DNA from: Candidatus Colwelliibacteriota bacterium
GTDB taxonomy: Bacteria; Patescibacteriota; Minisyncoccia; UBA6257; Colwellbacteraceae
Reading direction: 5' to 3'
Length of the DNA stretch: 34,804 bases
NCBI GenBank assembly: GCA_023228665.1
Contig: JALOAR010000003.1
Location: forward strand, 1 to 34,804
Of this stretch, positions 1-7,902 are shown in pieces. A program made the position numbers and the translations under genes. Numbering within the stretch: the stretch's first letter is position 1; each line of letters opens with the position of its first letter. Under the pieces are notes generated by a model, which was not told where the DNA came from, ran no database searches, and saw only the letters and a program-made list of their open reading frames with translations.

Positions 1-1
1 A

Positions 2-268
2 TGGATATTGTCCGCCGCAAAAGGGCTCGGGCTTATTGCTTTTGGCTGGATATTGCTTAATATCGTTAATCCGAATATTACGAAAATAAAAGAGATAGAA
101 GTTGAAGAACTGGAAGAAATATCCAATCCAAATATCGAAACAAAAGATGTAGATAATGCTTCTACTTCGAACGATATAGGAGTTCCCTCTAGCGCAACAG
201 GCGAAGGGGGCGGTTTTTCCGGAGGTGGTGGCGAAGGTGGTGGCGGAAGCAGTGGTGGAGCTTTCTAA
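2..268 (+). CDS. C-terminal part of a small membrane protein, pilin-like (T4SS_pilin/TrbC-like), 5' end outside window
   Basis: The frame is open from the first bases, so the gene starts upstream and only the last 88 residues are visible. The visible part opens with a hydrophobic helix containing AAKGLGLIAFGWILLNIV. A glycine-led helix ending in a W..xN pattern is typical of the second membrane segment of the small pilin-like proteins common in CPR genomes. An acidic linker (residues about 25-55) follows, and then a flexible Gly/Ser-rich tail with runs of GGG. TAA is at 266-268, followed by a strong hairpin terminator. Three other two-helix proteins of the same general type lie at 31353-32481. 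The Gly-rich tail is not part of the core family and may be a surface or assembly extension. The assignment is tentative because the first helix is missing. Confidence 0.5.
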   Translation, partial: WILSAAKGLGLIAFGWILLNIVNPNITKIKEIEVEELEEISNPNIETKDVDNASTSNDIGVPSSATGEGGGFSGGGGEGGGGSSGGAF

Positions 269-290
269 TAAAATTTACCAGTTTAAGTTT

Positions 291-319
291 AAAACAGTCC
301 GCAAAAAGCGGGCTGTTTT
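291..319. terminator. Bidirectional hairpin terminator between convergent genes
   Basis: AAAACAGTCCGC (291-302) pairs with GCGGGCTGTTTT (308-319) across a 5-nt A loop with one G-U pair. The stem can extend by three A/T pairs on each side. Thymine runs follow on the plus strand. The A-rich 5' flank gives U-rich RNA on the minus strand. It lies between the stop of the plus-strand pilin-like gene and the stop of jag. Confidence 0.75.
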
Positions 320-331
320 AAACTGTTTTTA

Positions 332-760
332 TTATATATTTTTTATAACTACCCTTCTCGATGTTCCTTCTCCTATGCTTTCTGTTTTAAGATCCGGCCT
401 TACAGATAATTCCTCATGGACAAGATGTCTTTCAAAAGCATTCATTGGAGGTAACACCACGTCAGATTTTGTTATGGAAGCTTTTTTTGCTCCCGCTTTT
501 GCCAGCTCTATAACAAGCTTTTCCCTTTCCCTATGGTGGTTGTTGATATCAACCCTGATAGGCCCTTCGTCATATTTCTTAGCTATTAATTTTAAAAGCC
601 TGTTAAAAGAATTTATGACTGAAGTCATATTTTTAGAATTAACAGTCTCATCGTCTATATATAGCGAAACTCTCTTTTTCTCCTCATCTATCTCTATTTT
701 TGATTCCTTAAAATTAAAGAAAGATAGTAGTTTATCTGTTGTTTCCTTTAAGTTCTGCAT
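332..760 (-). CDS. jag: Jag/KhpB-like R3H-domain RNA-binding protein
   Basis: This is the R3H RNA-binding protein (Jag, SpoIIIJ-associated, KhpB) normally encoded after yidC. The family binds RNA and is tied to membrane insertion, cell elongation and division control in other bacteria. The last 55 residues are a clear R3H domain: R..RE.. followed by LPPMNAFERHLVHEELS and then TESIGEGTSRRVVI. The preceding 80 residues look like a poorly conserved KH-like domain. I chose the ATG at 760 (142 aa). The frame also opens at a TTG at 784, but that adds only eight residues and deepens the overlap. The start overlaps the yidC stop by about 29 nt, which suggests translational coupling in a rpmH-rnpA-yidC-jag operon. 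Confidence 0.85.
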   Translation of the reverse strand: MQNLKETTDKLLSFFNFKESKIEIDEEKKRVSLYIDDETVNSKNMTSVINSFNRLLKLIAKKYDEGPIRVDINNHHREREKLVIELAKAGAKKASITKSDVVLPPMNAFERHLVHEELSVRPDLKTESIGEGTSRRVVIKNI

Positions 761-1454
761 CTTTAATGGTTTTATTGCAAACAAATTGCTGTCCTAAAGA
801 GAATAGCGTACTAGTCAGCCAATATAGCGCTACCGCGGAAGGAAGACTCCATAATATAAATACTGTAAAAACAGCTATAAAACCTCCCATTATATTGCCG
901 GATGGCATAGGCGATTTTTGCCCTTCTGCAGGCTTGTTTATCGTTGAGCTTATCTTCATCTGAAAGAACTGCACAATAGCCGTCAATATAATAAGAGGAA
1001 CATTTCTTTCATTTAAATTAAGTATTCCTAAGAATATAGGATTAAATGCTTCTGGAGCGCTTATAAAAGAATAAAGCAAGTTTGATACGCTTCCATTTAA
1101 AGTATTCGTAAAAGCTCTAAACAAAGCCCATAAAATCGGTAACTGGATAAGCAATACTAAAAAACTATGAAAAGGCTTTATTTTATGCTCTCTATATAGT
1201 TCTAGGAGTAATTTTGTCTGCTTTTCCTTATCGTCCTTATATTCATCCTGAATTTTCTTCATTTCAGGCCTTAATTTCTGCATTAAAGTCTGCTGATGAA
1301 GCATCTTATGGTACATAGGGTATAAAGCAAGCCTGACCATAACGGTAAGCATTATAATGGCAACGCCAAAGTCGCCTAAAGCCACCGAGTTATAAAGCAG
1401 TACAAGAATATTTATTATTGGCTGATATAAGAATGTATTAAATAGATATGACAT
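732..1454 (-). CDS. yidC: Membrane protein insertase YidC/Oxa1 family
   Basis: YidC inserts proteins into the cytoplasmic membrane, alone or with SecYEG. The 240-aa protein has the minimal Oxa1-type layout without the large periplasmic domain of Proteobacteria. There is a first hydrophobic segment, then FGVAIIMLTVMVRLALYPM with the conserved hydrophilic-groove arginine at R41. A charged coiled cytoplasmic loop follows (about residues 50-92, rich in K, E and Q), then three to four further membrane segments. The gene overlaps the 3' end of rnpA by 17 nt and runs into jag, the usual order next to the chromosomal origin. Its length is normal for the short insertase form. Confidence 0.93.
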   Translation of the reverse strand: MSYLFNTFLYQPIINILVLLYNSVALGDFGVAIIMLTVMVRLALYPMYHKMLHQQTLMQKLRPEMKKIQDEYKDDKEKQTKLLLELYREHKIKPFHSFLVLLIQLPILWALFRAFTNTLNGSVSNLLYSFISAPEAFNPIFLGILNLNERNVPLIILTAIVQFFQMKISSTINKPAEGQKSPMPSGNIMGGFIAVFTVFILWSLPSAVALYWLTSTLFSLGQQFVCNKTIKDAELKGNNR

Positions 1455-1770
1455 TTTTAAGTTCTTTTATGAAAGCTTCTTTATTATCCTTTATATCGGA
1501 AGCAGTAGTCAAAATTATAATCAAAAAATCTAATGAAGGTTCCATATTATCTAAGAAATCCTTGTTTTCCTTAAAAAAATTCATAACTAACCTCTTGATC
1601 ATATTTCGGCCCACCGCTGTTTTGGAATTTTTTTTAGATACAATCACTCCTACTCGAGAATTAGACAAGCTATTTTTTTTCGATTTTACTGAAAAAAAAC
1701 CGCCTTTATAATAGGGTTTAAAGTCCTTAGAAGCCAGGGCAATATTTAATTTATACCTGGCATTTATCAT
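1438..1770 (-). CDS. rnpA: Ribonuclease P protein component
   Basis: RnpA is the protein subunit of RNase P, which helps the catalytic RNA remove 5' leaders from tRNA precursors. The 110-aa product has the family signature GRNMIKR at residues 54-60 (the RNR box), preceded by RVGVIVSKKNSKTAV, which forms the central sheet. It is strongly basic in the N-terminal two-thirds. The ATG at 1770 lies eight nt past the rpmH stop. There is no Shine-Dalgarno sequence, so translation probably depends on coupling with rpmH. The RNase P RNA gene is not in this window. Confidence 0.9.
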   Translation of the reverse strand: MINARYKLNIALASKDFKPYYKGGFFSVKSKKNSLSNSRVGVIVSKKNSKTAVGRNMIKRLVMNFFKENKDFLDNMEPSLDFLIIILTTASDIKDNKEAFIKELKNVISI

Positions 1771-1778
1771 ACTTTAAA

Positions 1779-1913
1779 TTAAACAGAAAGCTTTTTTCTG
1801 CCTTTAGCTCTTCTTCTGGCTATTACTCTCCTTCCCCCTTTAGTAGAACACCTTTTGAGAAATCCGTGCGTTCTCGCCCTCTTCTTCTTTTTAGGGTTAT
1901 AAGTAGGTTTCAT
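1779..1913 (-). CDS. rpmH: 50S ribosomal protein L34
   Basis: This 44-codon gene encodes the small basic large-subunit protein L34. It begins MKPTYNPKKKKRARTHGF and continues with LKR..STKGGRRVIARRRAKGR, which matches the family almost throughout. The usual T-Y-x-P-x-x-x-K/R-R-x-R-x-H-G-F-x-x-R pattern is present. The stop TAA is at 1779-1781. It is the first gene of the leftward rpmH-rnpA-yidC-jag operon and faces dnaA across the origin region, a strongly conserved arrangement. Confidence 0.95.
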   Translation of the reverse strand: MKPTYNPKKKKRARTHGFLKRCSTKGGRRVIARRRAKGRKKLSV

Positions 1914-2306
1914 AGGGCTAAAAATAATGAATTTTCCTTATTAAGTCAATGTTTTCGGCTAACTGGCTAAAATATCAATCCTGATTTGCCTGCCATCTTA
2001 TCTTATCGCTCCTTTTCGCCTAAAACTCGTATATTGTGATTATCAAGCCTAATAATTACAGTTTATTATCTCGTAGAAGCTTATTAAGGCGAATAAATTC
2101 TAACATTTTAATCTTAATTCACACTTATACCCACCTTATCCACAATACTAAATATATTGTAAATAAAGTATTTTTTCTTAAAGCGTTTTTTATTAAAATT
2201 TCAACCCCCGTTTTTTCTAACCTTCTTATAAAAGTTTCTATAAAAAAGATTAAAGAAAAATTTAATTTCTATTTTTTATTTTTTTTCAATAGCTTTAATT
2301 CTATTT
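1914..2306. other. rpmH-dnaA intergenic region with DnaA boxes (origin-associated)
   Basis: This AT-rich stretch of about 390 bp contains no gene. A perfect DnaA box TTATCCACA is at 2136-2144, and a box-like TTATACCCA (7 of 9) lies just upstream at 2125-2133, in near-tandem. From 2200 to 2300 the plus strand is very T-rich and broken by A runs, as expected of easily melted DNA. It lies between divergent rpmH and dnaA, the commonest location of a bacterial oriC. A second, larger box group lies after dnaA, so the origin may be bipartite. The frame open at 2036-2332 is compositional noise. Confidence 0.6.
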
Positions 2307-2335
2307 TTGACGCCTTCTTGCCACTCCAATAAAAT
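2307..2335 (+). promoter_or_regulatory. Probable dnaA promoter, leaderless
   Basis: The -35 box TTGACG (2307-2312), a 17-nt spacer and the -10 box TAAAAT (2330-2335) fit sigma-70 well. Initiation about seven nt downstream would fall at about 2342, directly before the dnaA ATG at 2343. The transcript would have essentially no leader, and no Shine-Dalgarno sequence is present. Confidence 0.6.
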
Positions 2336-2342
2336 ATAGAGT

Positions 2343-3689
2343 ATGACTATCGACGAGCTTTGGATTAGATCATTAGGCGAGCTGGAATTACAGATATCAA
2401 GACCTAATTTTCTTACTTGGCTAAAAAACAGCCGGCTCGTCGACAACAAAGAAGGAGATGCTATTGTTGCTTTGCCTAACCATTTTGCAAAAGAATGGGT
2501 TGAAGCTAAATATGGAAAAATGATACTCGGAATTCTCCGCACGGAAGATAGCTCTATTAAAAAAATATCTTATATAGTTGACGGAAACATAACTAAGAAA
2601 AAAGAGCCTTTAAAACAAGATAAGGAAGAAAAACAGCTTGTTTTTAATGAGTTTAAAACAGATCCTGAATCTGGACTTAATCCTAAATATAATCTAAAAA
2701 CTTTTGTTGTTGGATCATCTAATGAGCTTGCTTATGCTGCCGCAACGGCAACAATCGATGAAATTGGCAGTAAATACAATCCTTTATTCATATATGGAGG
2801 TACCGGCCTTGGAAAAACGCATTTAATACAAGCTATCGGGAACGAAATACATAAAAAACATAAAGGAAAGCATAAGGTAAAATATGTATCTTCTGAAAAA
2901 TTCACTAATGATGTTATTTGGGCTATTAGAAATAAGCGCGTGGAAGATATTAAAAACACATACCGCAATGCTGATATTCTTATAATCGATGATATTCAAT
3001 TCATAGGAGGAAAGGAAAAAACAGAAGAAGAATTTTTCCATACCTTTAATGCTCTCCATGAAAATAATAAGCAAATAATAATTTCATCCGACAGGCCTCC
3101 TAGATCTATACCTATACTGGAAGAAAGGCTTAAATCGCGTTTTGAAGGAGGTATGATAGTCGATATCAGCTTCCCTGATTTTGAAACTAGAGCAGCTATT
3201 ATTAAAATAAAACTCCAAGAAAGAAAAGAATCTCTTGAAGATGAGATAATTAATCTTATAGCTAATAAAGTTCAACGAAATATAAGAGAATTAGAAGGAA
3301 TAATAAATAAAATAGTATTTCATAGTAAGCATAATTCTTCATTTGATATTTCTCATGCAGAAAAAATAATGAACGAAGTTATAGAACAGTCTTCTGTTAA
3401 TATTACTCCTTCTCAAATAATCAAAGCTGTAGCTGAATTTTATGAGATATCAACCACCGAGCTTATTGGACGCGGACGCAAAAAAGAAATAGTAGAACCA
3501 AGACAGGTGGCCATGTATTTATTGCGTGATATGTTAAATATGTCATATCCGTTTATTGCGGAAAAATTAGGTAAAAGAGACCATACGACTGCTATTTATG
3601 CTTTTGATAAAATAAGCAATAACTTAAATAAAGATCCGTCTTTTAATCAAAAAATGACTATGGTAAAAGAGTTGATAAATAAGTCTTAA
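2343..3689 (+). CDS. dnaA: Chromosomal replication initiator protein DnaA
   Basis: DnaA binds 9-bp boxes, oligomerises on ATP and melts the origin. The 448-aa protein has all the usual parts. The N-terminal domain I (to about residue 75) is followed by a short linker. The AAA+ module carries Walker A GGTGLGKT at 152-159 and Walker B with the aspartate pair at 216-217, followed by IQFIGGKEKTEEEFFHTFN. The sensor region is SDRPPRSIPILEERLKSRFEGG. The C-terminal helix-turn-helix domain IV ends with the DNA-reading motif RDHTTAIYA. The linker domain II is short, as in compact genomes. The gene starts just downstream of a -10 box and is flanked by DnaA boxes on both sides, which suggests autoregulation. 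Confidence 0.97.
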   Translation: MTIDELWIRSLGELELQISRPNFLTWLKNSRLVDNKEGDAIVALPNHFAKEWVEAKYGKMILGILRTEDSSIKKISYIVDGNITKKKEPLKQDKEEKQLVFNEFKTDPESGLNPKYNLKTFVVGSSNELAYAAATATIDEIGSKYNPLFIYGGTGLGKTHLIQAIGNEIHKKHKGKHKVKYVSSEKFTNDVIWAIRNKRVEDIKNTYRNADILIIDDIQFIGGKEKTEEEFFHTFNALHENNKQIIISSDRPPRSIPILEERLKSRFEGGMIVDISFPDFETRAAIIKIKLQERKESLEDEIINLIANKVQRNIRELEGIINKIVFHSKHNSSFDISHAEKIMNEVIEQSSVNITPSQIIKAVAEFYEISTTELIGRGRKKEIVEPRQVAMYLLRDMLNMSYPFIAEKLGKRDHTTAIYAFDKISNNLNKDPSFNQKMTMVKELINKS

Positions 3690-3717
3690 ATCCCTATATG
3701 TAATATGGGGATTTTTT
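3689..3717 (+). terminator. Rho-independent terminator after dnaA
   Basis: AATCCCTATAT (3689-3699) pairs with ATATGGGGATT (3703-3713) over a 3-nt loop with one G-U pair, followed by a run of T. The stem begins on the last base of the dnaA stop codon. The T run merges into a DnaA-box-like sequence starting at 3717. Confidence 0.65.
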
Positions 3718-3869
3718 GTGGATTAAATAGGTATAAAAAATGTATAAAAAATTATTTAAATATTTTTTGTGGATAATATATGATTTTTCCACAAAAAATA
3801 TCTCAAGTTATTCCACCTCTTAATATCCATTTAAAAGACCTATATAATACAAAAATAAAGTTATTCACC
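3717..3869. other. DnaA-box cluster in the dnaA-dnaN intergenic region, candidate oriC
   Basis: At least four box-like 9-mers occur in about 150 bp. They are TGTGGATTA at 3717-3725 (8 of 9, minus orientation), TGTGGATAA at 3768-3776 (perfect, minus orientation), TTTTCCACA at 3785-3793 (8 of 9) and TTATTCACC at 3861-3869 (7 of 9). The DNA between them is almost pure A/T. The boxes point toward each other around 3776-3785. The dnaA-dnaN gap is a known oriC position in several phyla. The whole gap (3690-3936) has no gene. Confidence 0.65.
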
Positions 3870-3936
3870 TTTCCACACCCCCTTCTACTACTACAATAAA
3901 TATTTTCTTAATTAATAAAAATACTAATAGTAAAAA

Positions 3937-5046
3937 ATGAAAATAACCGTATTAAAAAATAATCTGAAAAATTCACTAGATGCAGTATCTCGAATTGTTG
4001 GAGAAAATAATAACCTGCCTATTCTTAAAAATGTCCTCATTAAATCCGAAAGCGGAAAAATAAATATCAGTTCTACTGATCTTGAGACGGCCATAATTAA
4101 GAAAGTGGCCGGCAAATCAGTTGAAGATGGACAAATAACCGTTCCTTTTTCTATTTTTAATAATGTCATTAATAATATTCAAAGCGAGAGAATTGATTTA
4201 GAGGCTAAAAAAAATAATATCCTTATTAAGACAGATAGTTACGAAGCTAAGATTCAAGGGATGGATTCAGAAGATTTTCCGATTATTCCTAAAATTGAAG
4301 AAAAAAACGAATTTTTTGAAATAAAAGGAGAAAATTTAAAAGATGGAATAGTTTCTGTTATGAGTGCGGCTCAAATATCAGAATTAAGGCCTGAAATAAG
4401 CGGTGTTTTAATCGATATTGATGGCGAAAATATTAAATTTGTCGCTACTGATAGTTTTCGTCTTGCTGAAAAGACTTTATATGGCTCTGAATTTACTAAT
4501 AATTTTGAGAGAGGTTTTAAAATAATAATTCCTCTCCGTCCAGCTCAAGAATTAGTCAGAGTTATTGATGATAAAGAAAATGTTCGTATATATTCGGACG
4601 GCAGCCAATTTATGGCGGAAACGGATGATACTATTCTTGTAACAAGGCTTATTGATGGGAATTTTCCTGATTATACTCAAATAATCCCCAAAAATATCAG
4701 TACGGATATAGAAGTAAGCAGATCTGAATTAATGGGGGCGCTTAAACTTGTTAGTTCTTTTAGCTCTAAAAATAATGAAGTTATATTTAAAATAATTCCC
4801 GACAAAAAAATGATTGAAGTGTATTCTGCTGATAGCTCTCTCGGTGAAAATAAATACCTTATTCCGGCTAAAATATCAGGAGAAGGAGTTAATGTTTCTT
4901 TTAACTGGAGATTTGTGTCTGATGGGCTTAAAAATATAGATTCCGAGACAGTTAATATTGGGTTACAAGGAGATGTTAAGCCATCAGTTATTAAATGGCC
5001 TCAAGATAATTCATATATCTATATAGTTATGCCTATAAAGGATTAG
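3937..5046 (+). CDS. dnaN: DNA polymerase III subunit beta (sliding clamp)
   Basis: This is the ring-shaped processivity clamp loaded onto DNA for replication and repair. The 369-aa length and the triple repeat of clamp domains are normal. Recognisable segments are NNLPILKNVLI near residue 25, GMDSEDFPIIP near residue 110, LRPEISGVLIDI and FVATDSFRLAEKTL in domain II, and the C-terminal end VIKWPQDNSYIYIVMPIK, which contains the conserved M-P family ending. The ATG at 3937 follows the dnaA-dnaN box cluster, and a terminator follows the stop. It seems to form its own transcription unit. Confidence 0.96.
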   Translation: MKITVLKNNLKNSLDAVSRIVGENNNLPILKNVLIKSESGKINISSTDLETAIIKKVAGKSVEDGQITVPFSIFNNVINNIQSERIDLEAKKNNILIKTDSYEAKIQGMDSEDFPIIPKIEEKNEFFEIKGENLKDGIVSVMSAAQISELRPEISGVLIDIDGENIKFVATDSFRLAEKTLYGSEFTNNFERGFKIIIPLRPAQELVRVIDDKENVRIYSDGSQFMAETDDTILVTRLIDGNFPDYTQIIPKNISTDIEVSRSELMGALKLVSSFSSKNNEVIFKIIPDKKMIEVYSADSSLGENKYLIPAKISGEGVNVSFNWRFVSDGLKNIDSETVNIGLQGDVKPSVIKWPQDNSYIYIVMPIKD

Positions 5047-5061
5047 GGTTTAAAGCTTTAA

Positions 5062-5084
5062 AAAACCCCTTAAAGGGGTTTTTT
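5062..5084 (+). terminator. Rho-independent terminator after dnaN
   Basis: AAAACCCCTT and AAGGGGTTTT pair almost perfectly (5062-5082) and a T run follows. The stem is symmetric enough in A/T to act on both strands, and it separates dnaN from the convergent penicillin-binding protein gene. Confidence 0.8.
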
Positions 5085-5168
5085 AATTTAAACTTGGTAA
5101 GTTCTTCTTATAACTAACTTCAGTCCTTTTAAATCAATTCTAGGGGTTTTACATCCTAGGTATGATTT

Positions 5169-7598
5169 TTATTTATATACAATTATTTCTTTTTGGTTAT
5201 AAATATTCATTGAATCAAGCGCTAATATGGTTATTTTATTTTGGCTTTTAAATACTTCAGAAGGAATAGATTTTTCGTAATTAAATTCTATTCCTAAATT
5301 TTCAGTAATAGTTTCTAATAATTGCTCATTTATATAAATCTCTATTTTTTGTAAGCCTATATTTGATAATACTTTAAATTGCAATATTGGATTATTACTT
5401 ACAAAATCGCCGTTATTTAAGTCGATTATTTCTATATTAGGACCAGTGTCTGATGTTTGCTCATCTTCTTTATTGTATGAATAAGCAGGATCGGATATAT
5501 CTGGTAATACATTATTCTTAAGCCAATTTTGAACGCCTTCCTCCCAATTTGAATATTGCGGATCAGATAATCTATTTAGATAAAAAAGTATATTATGAAT
5601 ATTATTTTTATCTAATTCCCCTCTTAATATAGGGATATCTGTTCCTATAGGTTCCGGTTTTAAGAATGTTTCATTTGGTCTTTTTACTACAGCTTGGGAA
5701 ATAAAATCATGCCACATAGGTACGGCAGCAAGTATGCTTGATCCCCTCTGTTGAAGGGGGTAGCGATTATTATTGCCCGCCCAAACGCCAACAACTAAAT
5801 TCGGCGTATAACCGAATGTCCATGCATCTATATAATTATTAGTTGTTCCGGTTTTCATAGCTATTTGATAGCCGGGTACGCTTGTAAGGCTAAGGCTGGA
5901 TTGGAATAAGGGAGCTCTTAAATTTTTATCGGATAAAATATCGCTTATAAGGCGGGTATAATTAGCTTCCACTACTCTTTCGGATTTATCCTTATATTCT
6001 TCCAATATTTTTCCTTCTTTATCTTCAATTTTAAGGATAAAAGTATAAGGATTTCTTAATCCGTCGTTTGCAAGGACTGAATATGCTTCAGCCATCTCTA
6101 TTGGTTTTACTTCTCCTCCTCCAAGAACAAGAGAAAGGCCTACTCTGCCTCTGTCTTCAAAAGTTGTTATCCCCATTTTTTCCGCCAAATCAATTGTATT
6201 TTGTAATCCGGCAAGATAAAGAGTTTTGACTGCGGTAACGTTTATAGATTCAGCTAAACTCTCTTTTAAAGTGGTTGGTCCTCGAAAAATATGATCGAAA
6301 TTTTGAGGATGATAGCATTGCGCTAAATCATTTTCATAATTCGGTATTGCAGGGCAATTAGGGTTATTAGACGCAAATTCTGTCGGAACGTCAAAAAGGA
6401 TAGTATCAGGAGTCAGTCCTTTGATAAATGAAGCTAAATAAGCAAAGGGCTTAAATGACGATCCTGGTTGTCTTAATCCTTGGGTTATTACATTAAAATT
6501 TCCCTCAAACCTGCAAGTAGATCCTTCTAAACACCCTTCCGGTTCCGGGTCTTTAAAATAATCTTTAGAACCGGCAAGAGCCAGCACTTGTCCGGTTTTA
6601 GGATCCATTGAGATTAAAGCGGCATTATGTCCGGAATAAAGATCGGTATTTCTAAGAGCTCCGTCTTCAACAGTCTTATTAGCTATTTCTTGTAATTCTG
6701 TATCGAGCGTTGTTATAACTTTCAAGCCTGCTCTAGAAACAAAATTTTCCCCATACTTATTATTAAGATATTCTTGAATTTCTATTATAAAATGAGGCGC
6801 TAAGGCAAAAGAAGCCTCTTTTGGCCGAGGCATTACTTCAGGTTTATTTTTTACGGCATATTCATATTGCTGGTCGTCTATAACTCCCGTAGTTTTCATT
6901 TGGCTAAGAACGAATAATCGCCTTTCTTCAAGTTCTATTGTATGAGAACCCCATGGCGAATAATAGCTTGAAGCCTGCGGTATTGCCGCAAGCATCGCCG
7001 CTTCAGATAAATTAATTTCTTTAGCCGGCTTATCAAAATATATCCGGGAAGCAGCTTCTATTCCGTAAGCGTTCTGGCCGTAAGGCACTTGGTTAAGATA
7101 AAGGTTTAGTATTTCGTCTTTCGTATATACCTGTTCAAGTCTGAAAGCGAGAATAATTTCTTTAAGTTTTCTTATTATTGATTTTTCAGTTGTTAAAAAC
7201 GAATTTTTTGCGACTTGCTGGGTTATAGTTGATCCCCCTTGGGCGCGATAACCTTTTTTAATATCAACTATAAAAGCTCTTATAATTCCTCTTATGTCTA
7301 TGGCGGGGTGGCTGTAAAAACCGCTATCCTCAACAGCTACAGTAGCTTGTCTTATTATGTCGGGGATATCTTCGGCAGAAAGATAGGTTCTTTTTTCTTC
7401 GCCGTGTATTTCATACAATAGTTTTTCTCCGGTCCGATCGTATATTTTCGTTGATTCTACAAGCTCTTGATTGGTTATCTCAAAAGCTGTGGGGAGGTTT
7501 CTGCTTAAATAAAAGAAGCCTAAAAAGCCTACTACGGCAGAAGTTATTATTAATCCTCCAAGCCATATAGCTATTTTTTTAAATGGTATTTTTTTCAC
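5169..7598 (-). CDS. Class A penicillin-binding protein (bifunctional transglycosylase/transpeptidase)
   Basis: This enzyme polymerises lipid II glycan strands and cross-links their peptides on the outer face of the cytoplasmic membrane. The 809-aa protein has a short cytoplasmic tail and one membrane anchor (about residues 8-31). The GT51 domain follows, with the catalytic EDSGFYSH motif (E90) and the GGSTITQQVAKN motif at 121-132. The transpeptidase has the nucleophile motif SSFK at 380-383, SIN at 451-453 and KTG at 582-584. After the transpeptidase comes a linker and a C-terminal beta-rich module (about 725-809), probably Ig-like. The start is GTG at 7598, six nt after a -10-like TATAAT (7606-7611 on the minus strand), so the mRNA is probably leaderless. 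It is a single gene ending near the dnaN terminator. Confidence 0.93.
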   Translation of the reverse strand: MKKIPFKKIAIWLGGLIITSAVVGFLGFFYLSRNLPTAFEITNQELVESTKIYDRTGEKLLYEIHGEEKRTYLSAEDIPDIIRQATVAVEDSGFYSHPAIDIRGIIRAFIVDIKKGYRAQGGSTITQQVAKNSFLTTEKSIIRKLKEIILAFRLEQVYTKDEILNLYLNQVPYGQNAYGIEAASRIYFDKPAKEINLSEAAMLAAIPQASSYYSPWGSHTIELEERRLFVLSQMKTTGVIDDQQYEYAVKNKPEVMPRPKEASFALAPHFIIEIQEYLNNKYGENFVSRAGLKVITTLDTELQEIANKTVEDGALRNTDLYSGHNAALISMDPKTGQVLALAGSKDYFKDPEPEGCLEGSTCRFEGNFNVITQGLRQPGSSFKPFAYLASFIKGLTPDTILFDVPTEFASNNPNCPAIPNYENDLAQCYHPQNFDHIFRGPTTLKESLAESINVTAVKTLYLAGLQNTIDLAEKMGITTFEDRGRVGLSLVLGGGEVKPIEMAEAYSVLANDGLRNPYTFILKIEDKEGKILEEYKDKSERVVEANYTRLISDILSDKNLRAPLFQSSLSLTSVPGYQIAMKTGTTNNYIDAWTFGYTPNLVVGVWAGNNNRYPLQQRGSSILAAVPMWHDFISQAVVKRPNETFLKPEPIGTDIPILRGELDKNNIHNILFYLNRLSDPQYSNWEEGVQNWLKNNVLPDISDPAYSYNKEDEQTSDTGPNIEIIDLNNGDFVSNNPILQFKVLSNIGLQKIEIYINEQLLETITENLGIEFNYEKSIPSEVFKSQNKITILALDSMNIYNQKEIIVYK

Positions 7599-7615
7599 TT
7601 ATATTATTATACATC

Positions 7616-7634
7616 GCCCCCGCAAAGCGGGGGC
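7616..7634. repeat. GC-rich perfect hairpin between the acidic-protein gene and the PBP promoter
   Basis: GCCCCCGC (7616-7623) and GCGGGGGC (7627-7634) form a perfect 8-bp stem with a 3-nt loop in otherwise AT-rich DNA. On the minus strand it lies after the stop of the acidic small protein and directly before the -10 box of the PBP gene. No T run follows on either strand, so it is either a weak terminator or a structural/regulatory element covering the -35 position. Confidence 0.6.
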
Positions 7635-7668
7635 AACATCAACTTAAAATTAGATTTGGGATTATGGA

Positions 7669-7824
7669 TTACATATCCTCTTCCTCATCATTTAAATCAT
7701 CATTATCCGTATCTTCAGAGTCTTCTTCGATATCATCGAAGTCTTCCTCCTCTTCTTCTACGGACGAAAGGCCATCGAGTTCTTTGTAATCCTCGTCGGC
7801 GGAATCCCAATTGTCTTGATCCAT
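7669..7824 (-). CDS. Very acidic small protein, 51 aa, function unknown
   Basis: The frame begins MDQDNWDSADEDYKELDG and then becomes almost entirely Asp and Glu, with several runs of three to five acids (EEEEED, DFDDIEED, NDEEEDM). About half of the residues are acidic and there is no hydrophobic core, so it should be disordered and strongly negative. The opposite strand shows only a serine-rich shadow of the same codons. It lies between ruvC and the PBP gene in the same orientation. Small acidic proteins can act as nucleic-acid mimics, metal binders or tails on RNA polymerase, but nothing here fixes the role. The single D/E-rich frame, its W and Y near the start and the proper start and stop make it likely to be real. 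Confidence 0.55.
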   Translation of the reverse strand: MDQDNWDSADEDYKELDGLSSVEEEEEDFDDIEEDSEDTDNDDLNDEEEDM

Positions 7825-7902
7825 TGTTGATTGTTGCAAGTTTTCGACCTTTTTCTTCCGGGAAAGTATACAATAAAAAAAATCACGGTCAAGGGGGTTT
7901 GC

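Noticed and set aside
8..797. Plus-strand frame at 225-797 and similar shadows opposite jag
   Set aside because: It is antisense to the clear R3H protein and Ser/Phe-rich, as shadows of Lys/Glu genes are here.
5140..5160. Short inverted repeat CTAGG...CCTAG after the PBP stop
   Set aside because: Only five base pairs and no T run; too weak to call a terminator.
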